Shown: positions 43,292 to 55,827 of the stretch, in pieces | How the letters are laid out: the number at the start of each line of letters is the position of its first letter | Position numbering within the stretch: position 1 is the first letter of the stretch | Assembly: GCA_035626675.1 (NCBI GenBank) | Contig: DASPNH010000101.1 | Coordinates: 1 to 64,000 of the forward strand | From: DASPNH01 sp035626675 | GTDB taxonomy: Bacteria; Desulfobacterota; Binatia; UBA1149; CAITLU01 | Direction of reading: 5' to 3' | DNA: 64,000 bases | The notes under the pieces: model-generated | The model's input: the letters and a program-made list of their open reading frames with translations, nothing else | What the model was told of the DNA's origin: nothing | Databases searched by the model: none | Translations under genes and position numbers: made by a program

Positions 43292-44335
43292 CTAGCCGCC
43301 GAGCTGGTACATCTGGATTTTTTCGCGTTCGCGGCCCCCGGCGGCGAAGCGGTCTTCGGAGTAGCGGTCCTCGCGGGCGGTCCAGACGCTGCGCAGGAGC
43401 GCGCGCAGCTCGTCGTCGCTGGCTCCGCTTCGCATCGGGGTTTTCAGGTCCGTGCCGCCCGTGGCGAACAGGCACGTGACCAGCTTGCCGTCGGTGGTCA
43501 GGCGCGCGCGCGTGCAGTCGCCGCAAAACGGCTGCGTCACCGATGCGATGACGCCGATCTCCCCATTGTCGTCCAGGTAGCGCCAGCGCCGCGCAACTTC
43601 GCCGCGATAGGTTGCCGCCACCGGCTCGAGCGCGAACTGCGCACCGATGCGCCCCACGATCTCGCGCGCGCTGACGACTTCGCTGGCGTCCCAGCCGTTG
43701 AGCGTCCCCACGTCCATGTACTCGATGAAGCGCACGATGTGGCCGCTGCCGCGGAAGTGACGGGCGAGGTCGACGATGGTGTGGTCGTTGACGCCGCGCT
43801 GCACCACACAGTTGATCTTGATCGGCGAGAGGCCGGCCGCGCGCGCGGCCTCGATCGCATCGAGCACGAGCTGGGGTTTGGCGTCGCGGCCGGCCATTCG
43901 GCCGAACACCGCATCGTCGAGGCTGTCGAGGCTGACGGTGATGCGCTTCAGACCTGCGGCCGCGAGCGTAGAGGCCTGCTCCGCAAGCAGCACGCCGTTG
44001 GTGGTCAGGGTCAGGTCGGCCACGCCCTCGATGCCGCTCAATGCCCGGATCAGCGCGGGCAGGTTCGTGCGCACCAGAGGCTCGCCACCGGTCAGGCGGA
44101 TCTTGACGGCCCCGGCCTCGACGAACAGCCGCGTCAGGCGCTCGATCTCCTCGAAGCTCAGCAGGTCGGCCTTGGGCAGGAAATGGTAGCGCTCGCCGTA
44201 AATCTCGGCGGGCATGCAGTAGGGGCAGCGGAAGTTGCAGCGGTCCGTGACCGAGATGCGCAGATCGCGCAGCGGCCGGCCGCGCGTGTCGAGCATGCGT
44301 GGTGAGGCCTGGTTCGTGGCGTCCTGCTCGCCCAT
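43292..44335 (-). CDS. moaA: GTP 3',8-cyclase (molybdenum cofactor synthesis)
   Basis: The 347-residue radical-SAM enzyme starts molybdopterin synthesis from GTP. The SAM cluster motif is RCNFRCPYCMP, and VKIRLTGGEPLVRTNL and TLTTNGVLL follow. The second cluster site is PFCGDCTRARLTTDGKLVTCL, and the C-terminus ends in Gly-Gly (MYQLGG) as functional MoaA does. ATG 44335 (MGEQDATNQASPRML) was chosen; an ATG at 44371 adds 12 residues. No other moa gene is in the window. Confidence 0.95.
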   Translation of the reverse strand: MGEQDATNQASPRMLDTRGRPLRDLRISVTDRCNFRCPYCMPAEIYGERYHFLPKADLLSFEEIERLTRLFVEAGAVKIRLTGGEPLVRTNLPALIRALSGIEGVADLTLTTNGVLLAEQASTLAAAGLKRITVSLDSLDDAVFGRMAGRDAKPQLVLDAIEAARAAGLSPIKINCVVQRGVNDHTIVDLARHFRGSGHIVRFIEYMDVGTLNGWDASEVVSAREIVGRIGAQFALEPVAATYRGEVARRWRYLDDNGEIGVIASVTQPFCGDCTRARLTTDGKLVTCLFATGGTDLKTPMRSGASDDELRALLRSVWTAREDRYSEDRFAAGGREREKIQMYQLGG

Positions 44336-44421
44336 GCGGGCATCATGGTCGGGGACGCAGCGGGAGTCCATTGCGCCACGCGCGGCTTGTCCGCCGCCAC
44401 CCGCAGGACTATGCAGGAGCC

Positions 44422-44961
44422 ATGGAACGACTCGATCTGACCCGCGACACCGAGGCCGTACGCATTCCGATGGGCGACCGGATCCAACTCGCCAAGGGCA
44501 CCGAGGTCTACGTCACCCAGTCTCTCGGCGGAACCTTTACCGTGCAGGCTCCTGCCTACGGCGGACTCTTTCGCATCGCGGGCCTGGACGCGGACGCGCT
44601 GGGCAAGGAGATTCCCGAAGAGGCTCGCATGCTGGCCAGCGGCGAGGGCCCCATCGAGGATCTGGTCACCGCCGCGCTCAAGACGTGCTACGACCCGGAG
44701 ATCCCGGTCAACATCATCGACCTCGGGCTGGTCTACGATACGCGTATCACCGATGCCGGCGAGGGCAGGCACCGCGTCGACGTCAAGATGACGCTCACCG
44801 CAACCGGCTGCGGCATGGGCACCTCGATCGCCGGCGATGCCGAGGAAAAGATCCGCAGCATTCCGGGTGTCGCCGAGGCGCATGTCGGAATCGTGTGGGA
44901 TCCGCCGTGGAACCCGCAGATGATCTCCGAGGAAGGCCGCCGCAAACTCGGAATCGGCTGA
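44422..44961 (+). CDS. sufT: SufT-type Fe-S cluster assembly protein (DUF59)
   Basis: The 179-residue protein has an N-terminal SufT-specific segment (VRIPMGDRIQLAKGTEVYVT) followed by the DUF59/MIP18 domain: CYDPEIPVNIIDLGLVYD and ATGCGMGTSIAGDAEEKIRS. SufT helps maturation of Fe-S proteins. It is divergent from moaA, whose product needs two 4Fe-4S clusters. No suf operon is adjacent. ATG 44422 follows GCAGGAGCC. Confidence 0.93.
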   Translation: MERLDLTRDTEAVRIPMGDRIQLAKGTEVYVTQSLGGTFTVQAPAYGGLFRIAGLDADALGKEIPEEARMLASGEGPIEDLVTAALKTCYDPEIPVNIIDLGLVYDTRITDAGEGRHRVDVKMTLTATGCGMGTSIAGDAEEKIRSIPGVAEAHVGIVWDPPWNPQMISEEGRRKLGIG

Positions 44962-45110
44962 GCGCAGAGACCTGCGGTCGCGCGCGGTAAAGGGTCGACA
45001 CCTATTCGGCAGCAGCTTGGCTCAGCTCTCGAGCGGCGCGCGTGGGAGCCGCGATGAAACGGTCCCTGCCGGGCCGGCCTCGGCTCGCTCCGAACCCTTT
45101 CCCATCCTCT

Positions 45111-45995
45111 TCATTCCAGGCGGCAGGCGCGGCGCAGGGCGGCGAGGTCTTGCGGAGTGGCGCGCATGACTTCGGTGGAGTTGAGGCCGTACATGATCGA
45201 CTGCGGGTTGTCGTCGTGCTCGATGCCGAGTGCGTGGCCGAGCTCGTGGGCGAGGACGTGGACGAGGTCGCTGGTGCCGGTGAACTCGAAGATCTCGATG
45301 CGAGTGCCGTCGCGGTCGCGAACGTAGCGTCCCTGCTTGAACTCCTGCCCGGCGTTCTTGTTGATCGCCGCCACGTTGCTGTTCACCTCGCGTGCCTTCT
45401 CGTTGTAGCGCCGCGACAGCTCGTTGGCCTGCTCCGCCAGCTCGTTGATCGCCAGTCGCTCGCGGTTGAGGACTTCGGCCGTCTCCTGCAACTCTTCGGC
45501 CTCGTGCCGAAGAGCCTGCAGAGCGGCGCCGCTCGCGCCGCCGCGCGCATTCCACTGCTGCACGTCGCGGTTGTGCTCGGAGAGCAGAGAGTCGTGCTCG
45601 GCCTGCGCGGCAAGATACTTCTTGCGTGCCGTCTCGTATTTCCTTCCCGCAGCTTCGTGCTGGCGCCTGAGCTCATCGGCCGACTCGCTGGCGCGCTCGA
45701 TGTTCTCCTTGCGCCGCGCGATGTCATCGGCGGTGGCCTGGCGACGGTCATACTGCAGGTCGATGACGATCTGACCGCCGGAGCCGTCGTATTCGAACAG
45801 GTTGATGGCAAGGTCCTCTTCCCAGATGGCTTCGGCACGCCGCATCGCCGCCAGCAGCTCGCCGTGCGGCAATCCGAAGCGGCCGTCGATGTGGCCGATG
45901 CGGTAGGTCAGGGGAGTGCCGCACGGGTCGGCCATCAGCGGCAGCGCGAACAGTCCGGCGGCGAGCACGATCAGGAAGAAGAGTCTGGTGATCAC
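45111..45995 (-). CDS. secreted metzincin-type (matrixin-like) metalloprotease with coiled-coil insert
   Basis: The 294-residue protein starts at GTG 45995 and has a signal peptide (VITRLFFLIVLAAGLFALPLMA). A short N-terminal part (CGTPLTYRIGHIDGRF ... AIWEEDL) matches the matrixin beta-sheet. Then a helical, highly charged insert of about 135 residues, probably a coiled coil, runs before the zinc motif HELGHALGIEHDD and the Met-turn region SIMYGL. This order (matrixin half, coiled coil, active-site half) is uncommon. Substrate unknown. Longer in-frame starts would overlap the aroG leader region and were rejected. Confidence 0.88.
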   Translation of the reverse strand: MITRLFFLIVLAAGLFALPLMADPCGTPLTYRIGHIDGRFGLPHGELLAAMRRAEAIWEEDLAINLFEYDGSGGQIVIDLQYDRRQATADDIARRKENIERASESADELRRQHEAAGRKYETARKKYLAAQAEHDSLLSEHNRDVQQWNARGGASGAALQALRHEAEELQETAEVLNRERLAINELAEQANELSRRYNEKAREVNSNVAAINKNAGQEFKQGRYVRDRDGTRIEIFEFTGTSDLVHVLAHELGHALGIEHDDNPQSIMYGLNSTEVMRATPQDLAALRRACRLE

Positions 45996-46146
45996 GTGTG
46001 CGCCGTTGACGGCGCGGACCCTGGCCGCGCCTTGCGGTAGCGATGGTGCGGGGTGCGGAAAAGTCACGCAAGAGGCGATTTTCCATGTCCGCTCCGCTTG
46101 CTCGCCGGCGGGCGCTTCGGTATGGTCCGGCACAGGACGAACGCGC

Positions 46147-46236
46147 ATGAGCCCGGCAACCACCTCCACCTGCTTCTGGTACTTTAGCTCTGGAGAGCTC
46201 CCGGGCAGGATTCCTGCGCGTAGACGGCAACCGTAA
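46147..46236 (+). CDS. candidate leader peptide with a Phe-Trp-Tyr-Phe codon run
   Basis: An ATG at 46147 with AGGA at 46134-46137 opens 29 codons ending at TAA 46234-46236. The peptide is MSPATTSTCFWYFSSGELPG and nine more residues. Codons 10-13 (46174-46185) are TTC TGG TAC TTT, four aromatic residues in a row representing all three products of the pathway whose first enzyme is encoded 98 bases downstream. This is the hallmark of a transcription-attenuation leader. It would act in cis by ribosome stalling rather than as a protein. TATGGT at 46121-46126 is a possible -10. Confidence 0.72.
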   Translation: MSPATTSTCFWYFSSGELPGRIPARRRQP

Positions 46237-46291
46237 CTTTGCCGCGTGACGCGGAAGACGAGCCCCGGGAGAGAATCTCCCGGGGCTTTTT
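46186..46291 (+). promoter_or_regulatory. candidate aromatic-amino-acid attenuator upstream of the DAHP synthase gene
   Basis: The segments fit a classical attenuator. AGCTC/GAGCT (46186-46190 with 46195-46199) can form an early hairpin. CTCCCGGG (46198-46205) can pair with CCCGGGAG (46264-46271) to form an antiterminator. CCCGGGAG is also the heart of the terminator 5' arm. A middle hairpin CGGCAA/TTGCCG (46225-46230 with 46239-46244) would sit in the loop. A ribosome stalled at the Phe-Trp-Tyr-Phe codons would leave 46198-46205 free; one at the stop codon would cover the region downstream and favour termination. Pairings are by eye, with no energies computed. Confidence 0.65.
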
Positions 46292-46296
46292 CTTTT
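46261..46296 (+). terminator. intrinsic terminator between leader ORF and DAHP synthase gene
   Basis: AGCCCCGGGAGA (46261-46272) and TCTCCCGGGGCT (46276-46287) form a perfect 12-bp stem with loop GAA, followed by TTTTTCTTTT. It points along the plus strand and ends 38 bases before the aroG ATG, although no upstream plus-strand gene other than the leader ORF needs terminating. Confidence 0.95.
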
Positions 46297-46333
46297 GCGC
46301 TCGCGCAAACCTCAAAGGCAGGCGAGCGAAACG

Positions 46334-47422
46334 ATGAAAGAGACATTGGAAGACATCAACGTGATCGGAACCAAGCCACTGCGCCCGCCGAGGGACCTCA
46401 AAGCCGAGCTGCCGCTGAGCGAGCGCGCCGCCGAGGTCGTGGCCCGAACGCGCGGCGAGCTGCGCGACATCATCCACGGCCGCGACACCAGGCGTCTGGC
46501 CGTGGTCGTGGGCCCCTGCTCGATCCACGATTCGGAGGCCGCGCTCGAATACGCGGCCAAGCTCGGCTCGCTACGTGACCGGCTCCGCGACGATCTCCTC
46601 ATCGTCATGCGTGCCTACTTCGAAAAGCCGCGCACGACGGTGGGGTGGAAGGGGCTGATCAACGATCCCGACCTCGACGGCTCCTGCGACATCGAGCGCG
46701 GCCTGGAGCTGGCGCGCAGCCTCCTGCTCGAGATCAACGAGATGGGCGTTCCCTGCGGAACCGAGGTGCTCGATCCCGTCACTCCCCAGTATGTGGCCGA
46801 CCTGGTGTCCTGGGCTGCCATCGGCGCGCGCACGACCGAGAGCCAGACCCATCGTGAGATCGCCAGCGGTCTGTCGATGCCCATCGGCTTCAAGAACGGC
46901 ACCGATGGCGGCCTCGACGTGGCCCGCAACGCCATGATCTCGGCTCGTCATCCGCACAGCTTTCTCGGCATCAACGCCGACGGCGTCACGGCGGTCATGA
47001 AGACGCGAGGAAATCGCGACCGCCACATCGTGCTTCGCGGCGGCGGCGGCAGGACCAACTACTCCTGCGCCGACATTGCCGCAGCCGCCGATCTGATCGC
47101 TTCCGAAGGCGTTGCCAGGCCGGTGATGGTCGACTGCTCGCACGGCAACTCGAGCAAGGATCCGGCGCGGCAGACCTCGGTGGCCCGCGACGTCCTGGCC
47201 ACCCTGCATGGCGGCGAGACCCGCGTCATGGGCCTGCTGCTGGAGAGCAACCTGTTCGCCGGTCGTCAGGACTGGAAGGTTTCGGGCAAGCTCAGCTACG
47301 GCGTGTCCATCACCGATGCCTGCATAGGGTGGGAGGAAACCGCCTCGCTGCTCGAAGAGCTGGGCCATGCGCTGGGCGGCGGTGCATCGGCGCAGAAACG
47401 AGCGGGCGGCGGCCGAAGATAG
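46334..47422 (+). CDS. aroG: 3-deoxy-7-phosphoheptulonate synthase (DAHP synthase), type I-alpha
   Basis: The 362-residue enzyme condenses phosphoenolpyruvate and erythrose 4-phosphate, the entry step to Phe, Tyr and Trp. It is the E. coli AroF/G/H type: VVVGPCSIHDSEAALEYA, RAYFEKPRTTVGWKGLINDP, GARTTESQTHREIASGL, GFKNGTDGG and DCSHGNSSKD. Which amino acid inhibits it cannot be read from sequence; the symbol is by family only. ATG 46334 was chosen; a possible earlier start at 46295 would overlap the terminator U-tract and is unlikely. Expression is probably controlled by the upstream attenuator. Confidence 0.94.
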   Translation: MKETLEDINVIGTKPLRPPRDLKAELPLSERAAEVVARTRGELRDIIHGRDTRRLAVVVGPCSIHDSEAALEYAAKLGSLRDRLRDDLLIVMRAYFEKPRTTVGWKGLINDPDLDGSCDIERGLELARSLLLEINEMGVPCGTEVLDPVTPQYVADLVSWAAIGARTTESQTHREIASGLSMPIGFKNGTDGGLDVARNAMISARHPHSFLGINADGVTAVMKTRGNRDRHIVLRGGGGRTNYSCADIAAAADLIASEGVARPVMVDCSHGNSSKDPARQTSVARDVLATLHGGETRVMGLLLESNLFAGRQDWKVSGKLSYGVSITDACIGWEETASLLEELGHALGGGASAQKRAGGGRR

Positions 47423-47543
47423 AGCGAAGCAAGGGAGAAAGCGCGTTGTGTGCCGGCAAGTTCATCGTTAGTCTCGCCGGGGCCTGAGCCTCTATGGCGC
47501 GCGTTGCGCCATATGGGTCGGTCCCGAAGCGAGGTCCGCAACG

Positions 47544-47918
47544 ATGTTTGTCGTCACCAATCGCATTCCGGTGGCCGCGGGTCACGAGGCCGACTTCGAG
47601 GAGCGGTTTCGCAAGCGCGCCCACCTGATCGACCGCAGCCCGGGGTTCGTCAAGAACCTCATCCTGAAGCCCGTGCAGCGTCGATTCGATCACGCCACCG
47701 GGGGCTGGAAGGAATCGGCCGAACAGGGCTACTACCTCGTGCAGACCTACTGGGAGTCGGAACAGGCGTTCTGGGACTGGACCCAGAGCGAGAGCTTCCG
47801 TATCGCCCATTCCAATCGGCCGCCGGCCGAGATGTTCGCCGGCCCCAACGTCCTCGAGATCCATCAAGTCATCCAGACGACCGAATCTGCCGGGCATACC
47901 CCGGCGGCGGAAAACTGA
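47544..47918 (+). CDS. antibiotic biosynthesis monooxygenase (ABM) / heme-oxygenase-like domain protein
   Basis: The 124-residue ferredoxin-like fold starts MFVVTNRIPVAAGHEADFEERFRKR and contains GFVKNLILKP, YYLVQTYWESEQAFWDWTQS and AHSNRP. These match the ABM/IsdG-like dimeric alpha-beta barrel. Possible roles include heme handling or quinol oxidation; the sequence alone does not decide. No heme genes adjoin it. It lies 7 bases before the large secreted protein gene. Confidence 0.85.
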   Translation: MFVVTNRIPVAAGHEADFEERFRKRAHLIDRSPGFVKNLILKPVQRRFDHATGGWKESAEQGYYLVQTYWESEQAFWDWTQSESFRIAHSNRPPAEMFAGPNVLEIHQVIQTTESAGHTPAAEN

Positions 47919-47925
47919 CGGTAGA

Positions 47926-50463
<2,538 letters not shown>

Positions 50464-50470
50464 CCGTCGT

Positions 50471-50586
50471 AGGGGACGGTCCCCTCGACGCCAAGGGTGG
50501 CCAGGCGGCTTGTAGCTTCCGAGAAAGGCTTAAGGGGACAGTCCCCTTAAATCCGACCGACAGTCGCCTCGCGAAAAGGGGACAGC
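50471..50586. repeat. cluster of GGGGAC palindromes, including site 2 of the 21-base palindrome
   Basis: Three related elements lie between the secreted-protein gene and ilvD. AGGGGACGGTCCCCT is at 50471-50485. The full palindrome is at 50530-50550, with arms TTAAGGGGAC and GTCCCCTTAA around a central A. A half-site AAAAGGGGACAG is at 50575-50586. The full element matches 43260-43280 in reverse orientation. Confidence 0.9.
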
Positions 50587-50638
50587 CGCCTAGCCCCGCC
50601 GGGATGTTCGGGTATGCTGCGACGCCGGAGAGATGGCG

Positions 50639-52330
<1,692 letters not shown>

Positions 52331-52394
52331 AGCCAACCCATCCCGCTTCGCGTGCGAGAAACCGGCGTTTGCGCGTGATGCGCGGGAGCGGCCG

Positions 52395-53687
52395 GTGAGC
52401 GAGGGCGTTCGCAAGCCGTGGTGGTCGTGGCTGTTCCTCTACGCGCGCACGCCGGATGGCGTAACCGAGCGCCACTGGAAGGTACTGGGCGCGCTCGGCG
52501 CCACCTACCTCGTCAACTCCTACGACCTCGGGCTGCTCAACCTGGCGCTGCCGCAGATCCAGCAGGGCCTGGGCGTCTCCGAGAGCGAGGTAGGCGGGAT
52601 GGCCGGGATCGTCCGGCTCGGCGTGCTGCCGGCACTGGTGCTGAACGTGCTCGCCGATCGCATCGGGCGGCGGCGGCTCCTTCTGGTGACGCTGCTCGGT
52701 TTCACCATCTGCACGTTCCTGACCGCGTTCTGCCGCACGCCTACCGAGTTCGTCATCCTGCAGCTGCTGGCACGCATGTTCATCTACTCCGAGGAGATGC
52801 TCGCCATCGTCGTGGTGACCGAGGAGCTGGATGCGCACGCGCGAGGGTGGGGCATCGGCCTGATGGTCGCCTTCGGCGCCTTCGGTCATGGCTTTGCCGC
52901 GCTGTTCTTCTCGGCGGTGGACGTCCTGCCCTACGGATGGCGTGCCCTCTACTTCATCGGTGCCATGCCGCTGCTGCTGATCGTGTGGTTCCGCCGCACG
53001 CTCCAGGAAACGCATCGCTTCACCGAGCAGGCCCGCCGCAGGCAGGAAGCCGAGACACCCACGCTGATGCTGGACCCGCTGCGTAAGCTGCTGACTCGTT
53101 ATCCGATGCGGCTCTTCGGTCTGGCAGCGGCGCTGGCGCCGGTCTCTTTCGCGGTCGGGAGCGCGCTCCAGTTCCAGTCGAAGTACCTCCAGGAGGTCCA
53201 CGGGTACGCGCCTGGACACGTCAGCATGCTGTTCCTTCTCGGCGGGCTGCTGGCCATCACCGGGGGGCTGCTGTGCGGGCGTGCCAGCGACCGCTTCGGC
53301 CGCCGCCGGGTGCTGTCGGCCGCCATCGTCGTCAACGCCGTGGGCATCCTCGGCTTCTACAACACCGCCGGCATGATCCTGCCGATGTTCTGGATCATGG
53401 TGATCTTCACCCAGTTCGGCATCGACGTGCTGTTCTCGGCACTCGGCAGCGAGCTGTTCCCCACCTCCTACCGTTCGACCGCCTCGGCTGCCCGCAGCAT
53501 CGTCTCGACCGTGTCGATCGCGGCGGGCCTGGCCCTGGAAGGCCTGCTCTATGTCTGGCTCGGCAGTCATGCTGCCGCGATCAGCACCATGACCTGGTGC
53601 GCCCTGGCTGCACCGCTGCTGCTGCTCACGCTCGTCCCCGAAACGGCCGGGCGCGAGCTCGAAGAGATCGCACCCGACGAGGATTGA
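52395..53687 (+). CDS. major facilitator superfamily transporter
   Basis: The 430-residue protein has 12 predicted membrane helices. The MFS loop motif between helices 2 and 3 is LADRIGRRRLLLVTLLG, and a second copy is GRASDRFGRRRVLSA. A C-terminal PETAGRELEEI motif is typical of the sugar/metabolite (SP/AAHS-like) branch. Substrate unknown. GTG start at 52395. It lies 64 bases after ilvD on the same strand; co-transcription is possible but not shown. Confidence 0.92.
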   Translation: MSEGVRKPWWSWLFLYARTPDGVTERHWKVLGALGATYLVNSYDLGLLNLALPQIQQGLGVSESEVGGMAGIVRLGVLPALVLNVLADRIGRRRLLLVTLLGFTICTFLTAFCRTPTEFVILQLLARMFIYSEEMLAIVVVTEELDAHARGWGIGLMVAFGAFGHGFAALFFSAVDVLPYGWRALYFIGAMPLLLIVWFRRTLQETHRFTEQARRRQEAETPTLMLDPLRKLLTRYPMRLFGLAAALAPVSFAVGSALQFQSKYLQEVHGYAPGHVSMLFLLGGLLAITGGLLCGRASDRFGRRRVLSAAIVVNAVGILGFYNTAGMILPMFWIMVIFTQFGIDVLFSALGSELFPTSYRSTASAARSIVSTVSIAAGLALEGLLYVWLGSHAAAISTMTWCALAAPLLLLTLVPETAGRELEEIAPDED

Positions 53688-53761
53688 AGGTCCGCAAGTG
53701 CATCGCGCCCCGCGCGGCCTCGGCGTCTTGTGCGGGACGCCCTCGTCATTAGGATGAGACC

Positions 53762-54787
53762 GTGGAGTTCCAGGACTACTACTCGGTGCTCGGGGTCGCA
53801 CGCGAGGCCAGCGGCGACGACATCAAGAAGGCCTACCGCAAGCTCGCGCTCAAGTGGCATCCCGACCGCCACGCCGAGGGCAAGGAGCGCGACCAGGCCG
53901 AGCAGAAGTTCAAGCGCATCGCCGAGGCCTACGAGGTCCTGTCCGACCCGGAGAAGCGCTCCAAGTACGATCGCTTCGGCCAGAACTGGCAGCATGGCCA
54001 GGACTTCCAGCCGCCGCCGGGTGAGCCGCGCATGTCGCCCGAGGAGTTCGAGGCACAGTTCGGACGCGGAGGCTTCTCCGAGTTCTTCGAGTCCCTGTTC
54101 GGCGAGCAGCTTCGCCGCCAGCAGTCTGGAGGCGGTCGCCACGGCCGCTTTCGTCATCGAGGCGCCGACGTTCGCGCCGAGCTGTCACTGCCAGTCAGCC
54201 AGGCCCTTGCGGGCGGCAAGAGCCGCTTCGACATCCCGGTCACCAAGACCTGTGATCGCTGCGGCGGCGTCGGCTTCGTCGGCGAGCACGTCTGCCCGGC
54301 CTGCGTCGGCGTCGGCCGCGTGCGCGAGCGCCGCACAATCGACGTCACCATTCCGAGCCCGGTGCGCGACGGCACCACGATGCGCCTGCGCGGAATGGGC
54401 GAGGTCGGCGACACCGACGGCGAGACCGGCGACCTCTATCTGACCATACGTCTGGTCTCCGATGACGTCTTTCGCATTCACGGTGACGACGTCGAGGCGG
54501 ATCTGCCTCTGGCGCCGTGGGAGGCCGAGCTCGGAACGCGCGTGGGCGTGCGCACGCCCACCGGAGTCGTACAGCTGACCGTGAAGGAAGGCACCCGGGC
54601 CGGAGCCAAGCTCCGCATTCGCGGCAAGGGGCTCGAGAACGCGCAAGGGCAGCGAGGCGACTTCTACGCGATCGTTCGCCTGGCGCTGCCCGAGCTCGGC
54701 GACAGCCAGCGCGAGCAGCTTCGCAAGCTGGCCGACATCACTCCGGGCAAGGTTGCGGGCGGCGCCCGCCAGGAGCTGGGATCGTGA
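53762..54787 (+). CDS. DnaJ-family co-chaperone, CbpA-like with a reduced zinc finger
   Basis: The 341-residue protein has an intact J domain (DYYSVLGVAREASGDDIKKA; HPD in KWHPDRH; FKRIAEAYEVLSDPEKR), then a glycine-poor linker, then the client-binding beta domains. Only two CxxCxGxG elements remain (CDRCGGVGFVG, CPACVGVGRVR) where full DnaJ has four, so it binds at most one zinc. Pairing with a CbpM-like gene supports CbpA. Starts at GTG 53762. Confidence 0.92.
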   Translation: MEFQDYYSVLGVAREASGDDIKKAYRKLALKWHPDRHAEGKERDQAEQKFKRIAEAYEVLSDPEKRSKYDRFGQNWQHGQDFQPPPGEPRMSPEEFEAQFGRGGFSEFFESLFGEQLRRQQSGGGRHGRFRHRGADVRAELSLPVSQALAGGKSRFDIPVTKTCDRCGGVGFVGEHVCPACVGVGRVRERRTIDVTIPSPVRDGTTMRLRGMGEVGDTDGETGDLYLTIRLVSDDVFRIHGDDVEADLPLAPWEAELGTRVGVRTPTGVVQLTVKEGTRAGAKLRIRGKGLENAQGQRGDFYAIVRLALPELGDSQREQLRKLADITPGKVAGGARQELGS

Positions 54788-55044
54788 CGCGCCAGGTCCG
54801 CATCGTCATCGAAGGCGAAACGTATCTCACCCTGCAGACGGTGGCCGAGTGCTACCACTGCGAGGTCACCTGGGTGCACGAAGTCTACGAGTTCGGCCTT
54901 CTCGGCAGCGGCAGGCAGGTCGGTTCCGACATCGTCATCCCGGCCCGCGTGCTCGACCGTCTCGCTGCCATCATCCGTTTCAGCCGCTACTACGGTCTGA
55001 ACCTGGCAGGCATTGCGTTGGCACTGAATTTCGACGAACCCTGA
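54784..55044 (+). CDS. CbpM-like chaperone modulator
   Basis: The 86-residue protein begins at GTG 54784, overlapping the J-protein stop by 4 bases. The MerR-like helix-turn-helix-type layout (YLTLQTVAECYHCEVTWVHE, VYEFGLLGSGRQVG, IPARVLDRLAAIIRFSRYYG) matches CbpM, which binds the J domain of CbpA and blocks its interaction with DnaK. Its position after the J-protein gene is the usual one for this pair. Confidence 0.86.
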   Translation: MTRQVRIVIEGETYLTLQTVAECYHCEVTWVHEVYEFGLLGSGRQVGSDIVIPARVLDRLAAIIRFSRYYGLNLAGIALALNFDEP

Positions 55045-55056
55045 GCTGCGCGCACG

Positions 55057-55821
55057 GTGACAGAGGCAATCGAAGTTTCGGCGTTCACCGACGGCGCCGC
55101 CAAGGGCAATCCCGGTCCCGGCGGCTGGGGCGCCGTGCTGCGGGTCGCTCGCGCAACCGTACGCGAACTGGGCGGCAGCGGCGGCTACACCACCAACAAT
55201 CGCATGGAGCTGACCGCCGCCTTGCGCTCGCTGCAATGGATCGGGCAGGCCGCCGGCAGCTGCGATGCCCGCGTCCTCATCCTGACCGACTCGACCTACC
55301 TGATTCGCGGCGTCACCGCCTGGACCAAGGCCTGGAAGCGGCGCGGCTGGAAGACGGCCGATGGCGGCGACGTCGCCAATCGAGACCTGTGGGAGGCGCT
55401 GGAGGCGGCCGTGGCAGCCTGCGGCAAGGTCGACTGGCGCTACGTGCGAGGTCACGTCGGCATCGCGGGCAACGAGCGCGCCGACGCCATCGCAACGGGC
55501 TTTGCCAGCGGCAAGCATGTCGATCTCTACGAGGGCCCGTATGCGGAATACGGTCACGATCTGGACGCGATTCCGCAGGCCGGTGCGGCGCCGGCGGCGA
55601 AAGACAAGAGCACTGGCAAGAAAGTCTACTCCTACCTGAGTGTCGTCGACGGCGTTCCGGCGCGACATTCCAGCTGGCCCGACTGCGAGCGGCGCGTGAA
55701 GGGACGCTCGGGCGCACGTTTCAAGAAGGCGGCCACCGCTGCCGAGGAGGAAGCGACGCTGGCCGAGTGGGGATTCTCGCTGCAGGACCTGCCCGGCGGC
55801 GCCTTCGCGAGCAAGGGCTGA
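55057..55821 (+). CDS. rnhA: ribonuclease HI with C-terminal viroplasmin-like domain
   Basis: The 254-residue enzyme degrades RNA in RNA-DNA hybrids. Active-site acids are Asp in FTDGAAKGNPGPGGWG, Glu in NNRMELTAAL, Asp in ILTDSTYL and Asp in GNERADAIAT. About 45 C-terminal residues (KVYSYLSVVDGVPARHSSWP to the end) resemble the caulimovirus-type (viroplasmin) hybrid-binding domain, which sits at the N-terminus in eukaryotic RNase H1. Length is well above the 155 of E. coli RnhA. Confidence 0.93.
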   Translation: MTEAIEVSAFTDGAAKGNPGPGGWGAVLRVARATVRELGGSGGYTTNNRMELTAALRSLQWIGQAAGSCDARVLILTDSTYLIRGVTAWTKAWKRRGWKTADGGDVANRDLWEALEAAVAACGKVDWRYVRGHVGIAGNERADAIATGFASGKHVDLYEGPYAEYGHDLDAIPQAGAAPAAKDKSTGKKVYSYLSVVDGVPARHSSWPDCERRVKGRSGARFKKAATAAEEEATLAEWGFSLQDLPGGAFASKG

Positions 55822-55827
55822 TCGATC

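Noticed and set aside
46261..46296. Terminator as the end of an upstream plus-strand gene
   Set aside because: The gene upstream is on the minus strand; only the short leader ORF is on the plus strand, so an attenuator explains the position better.
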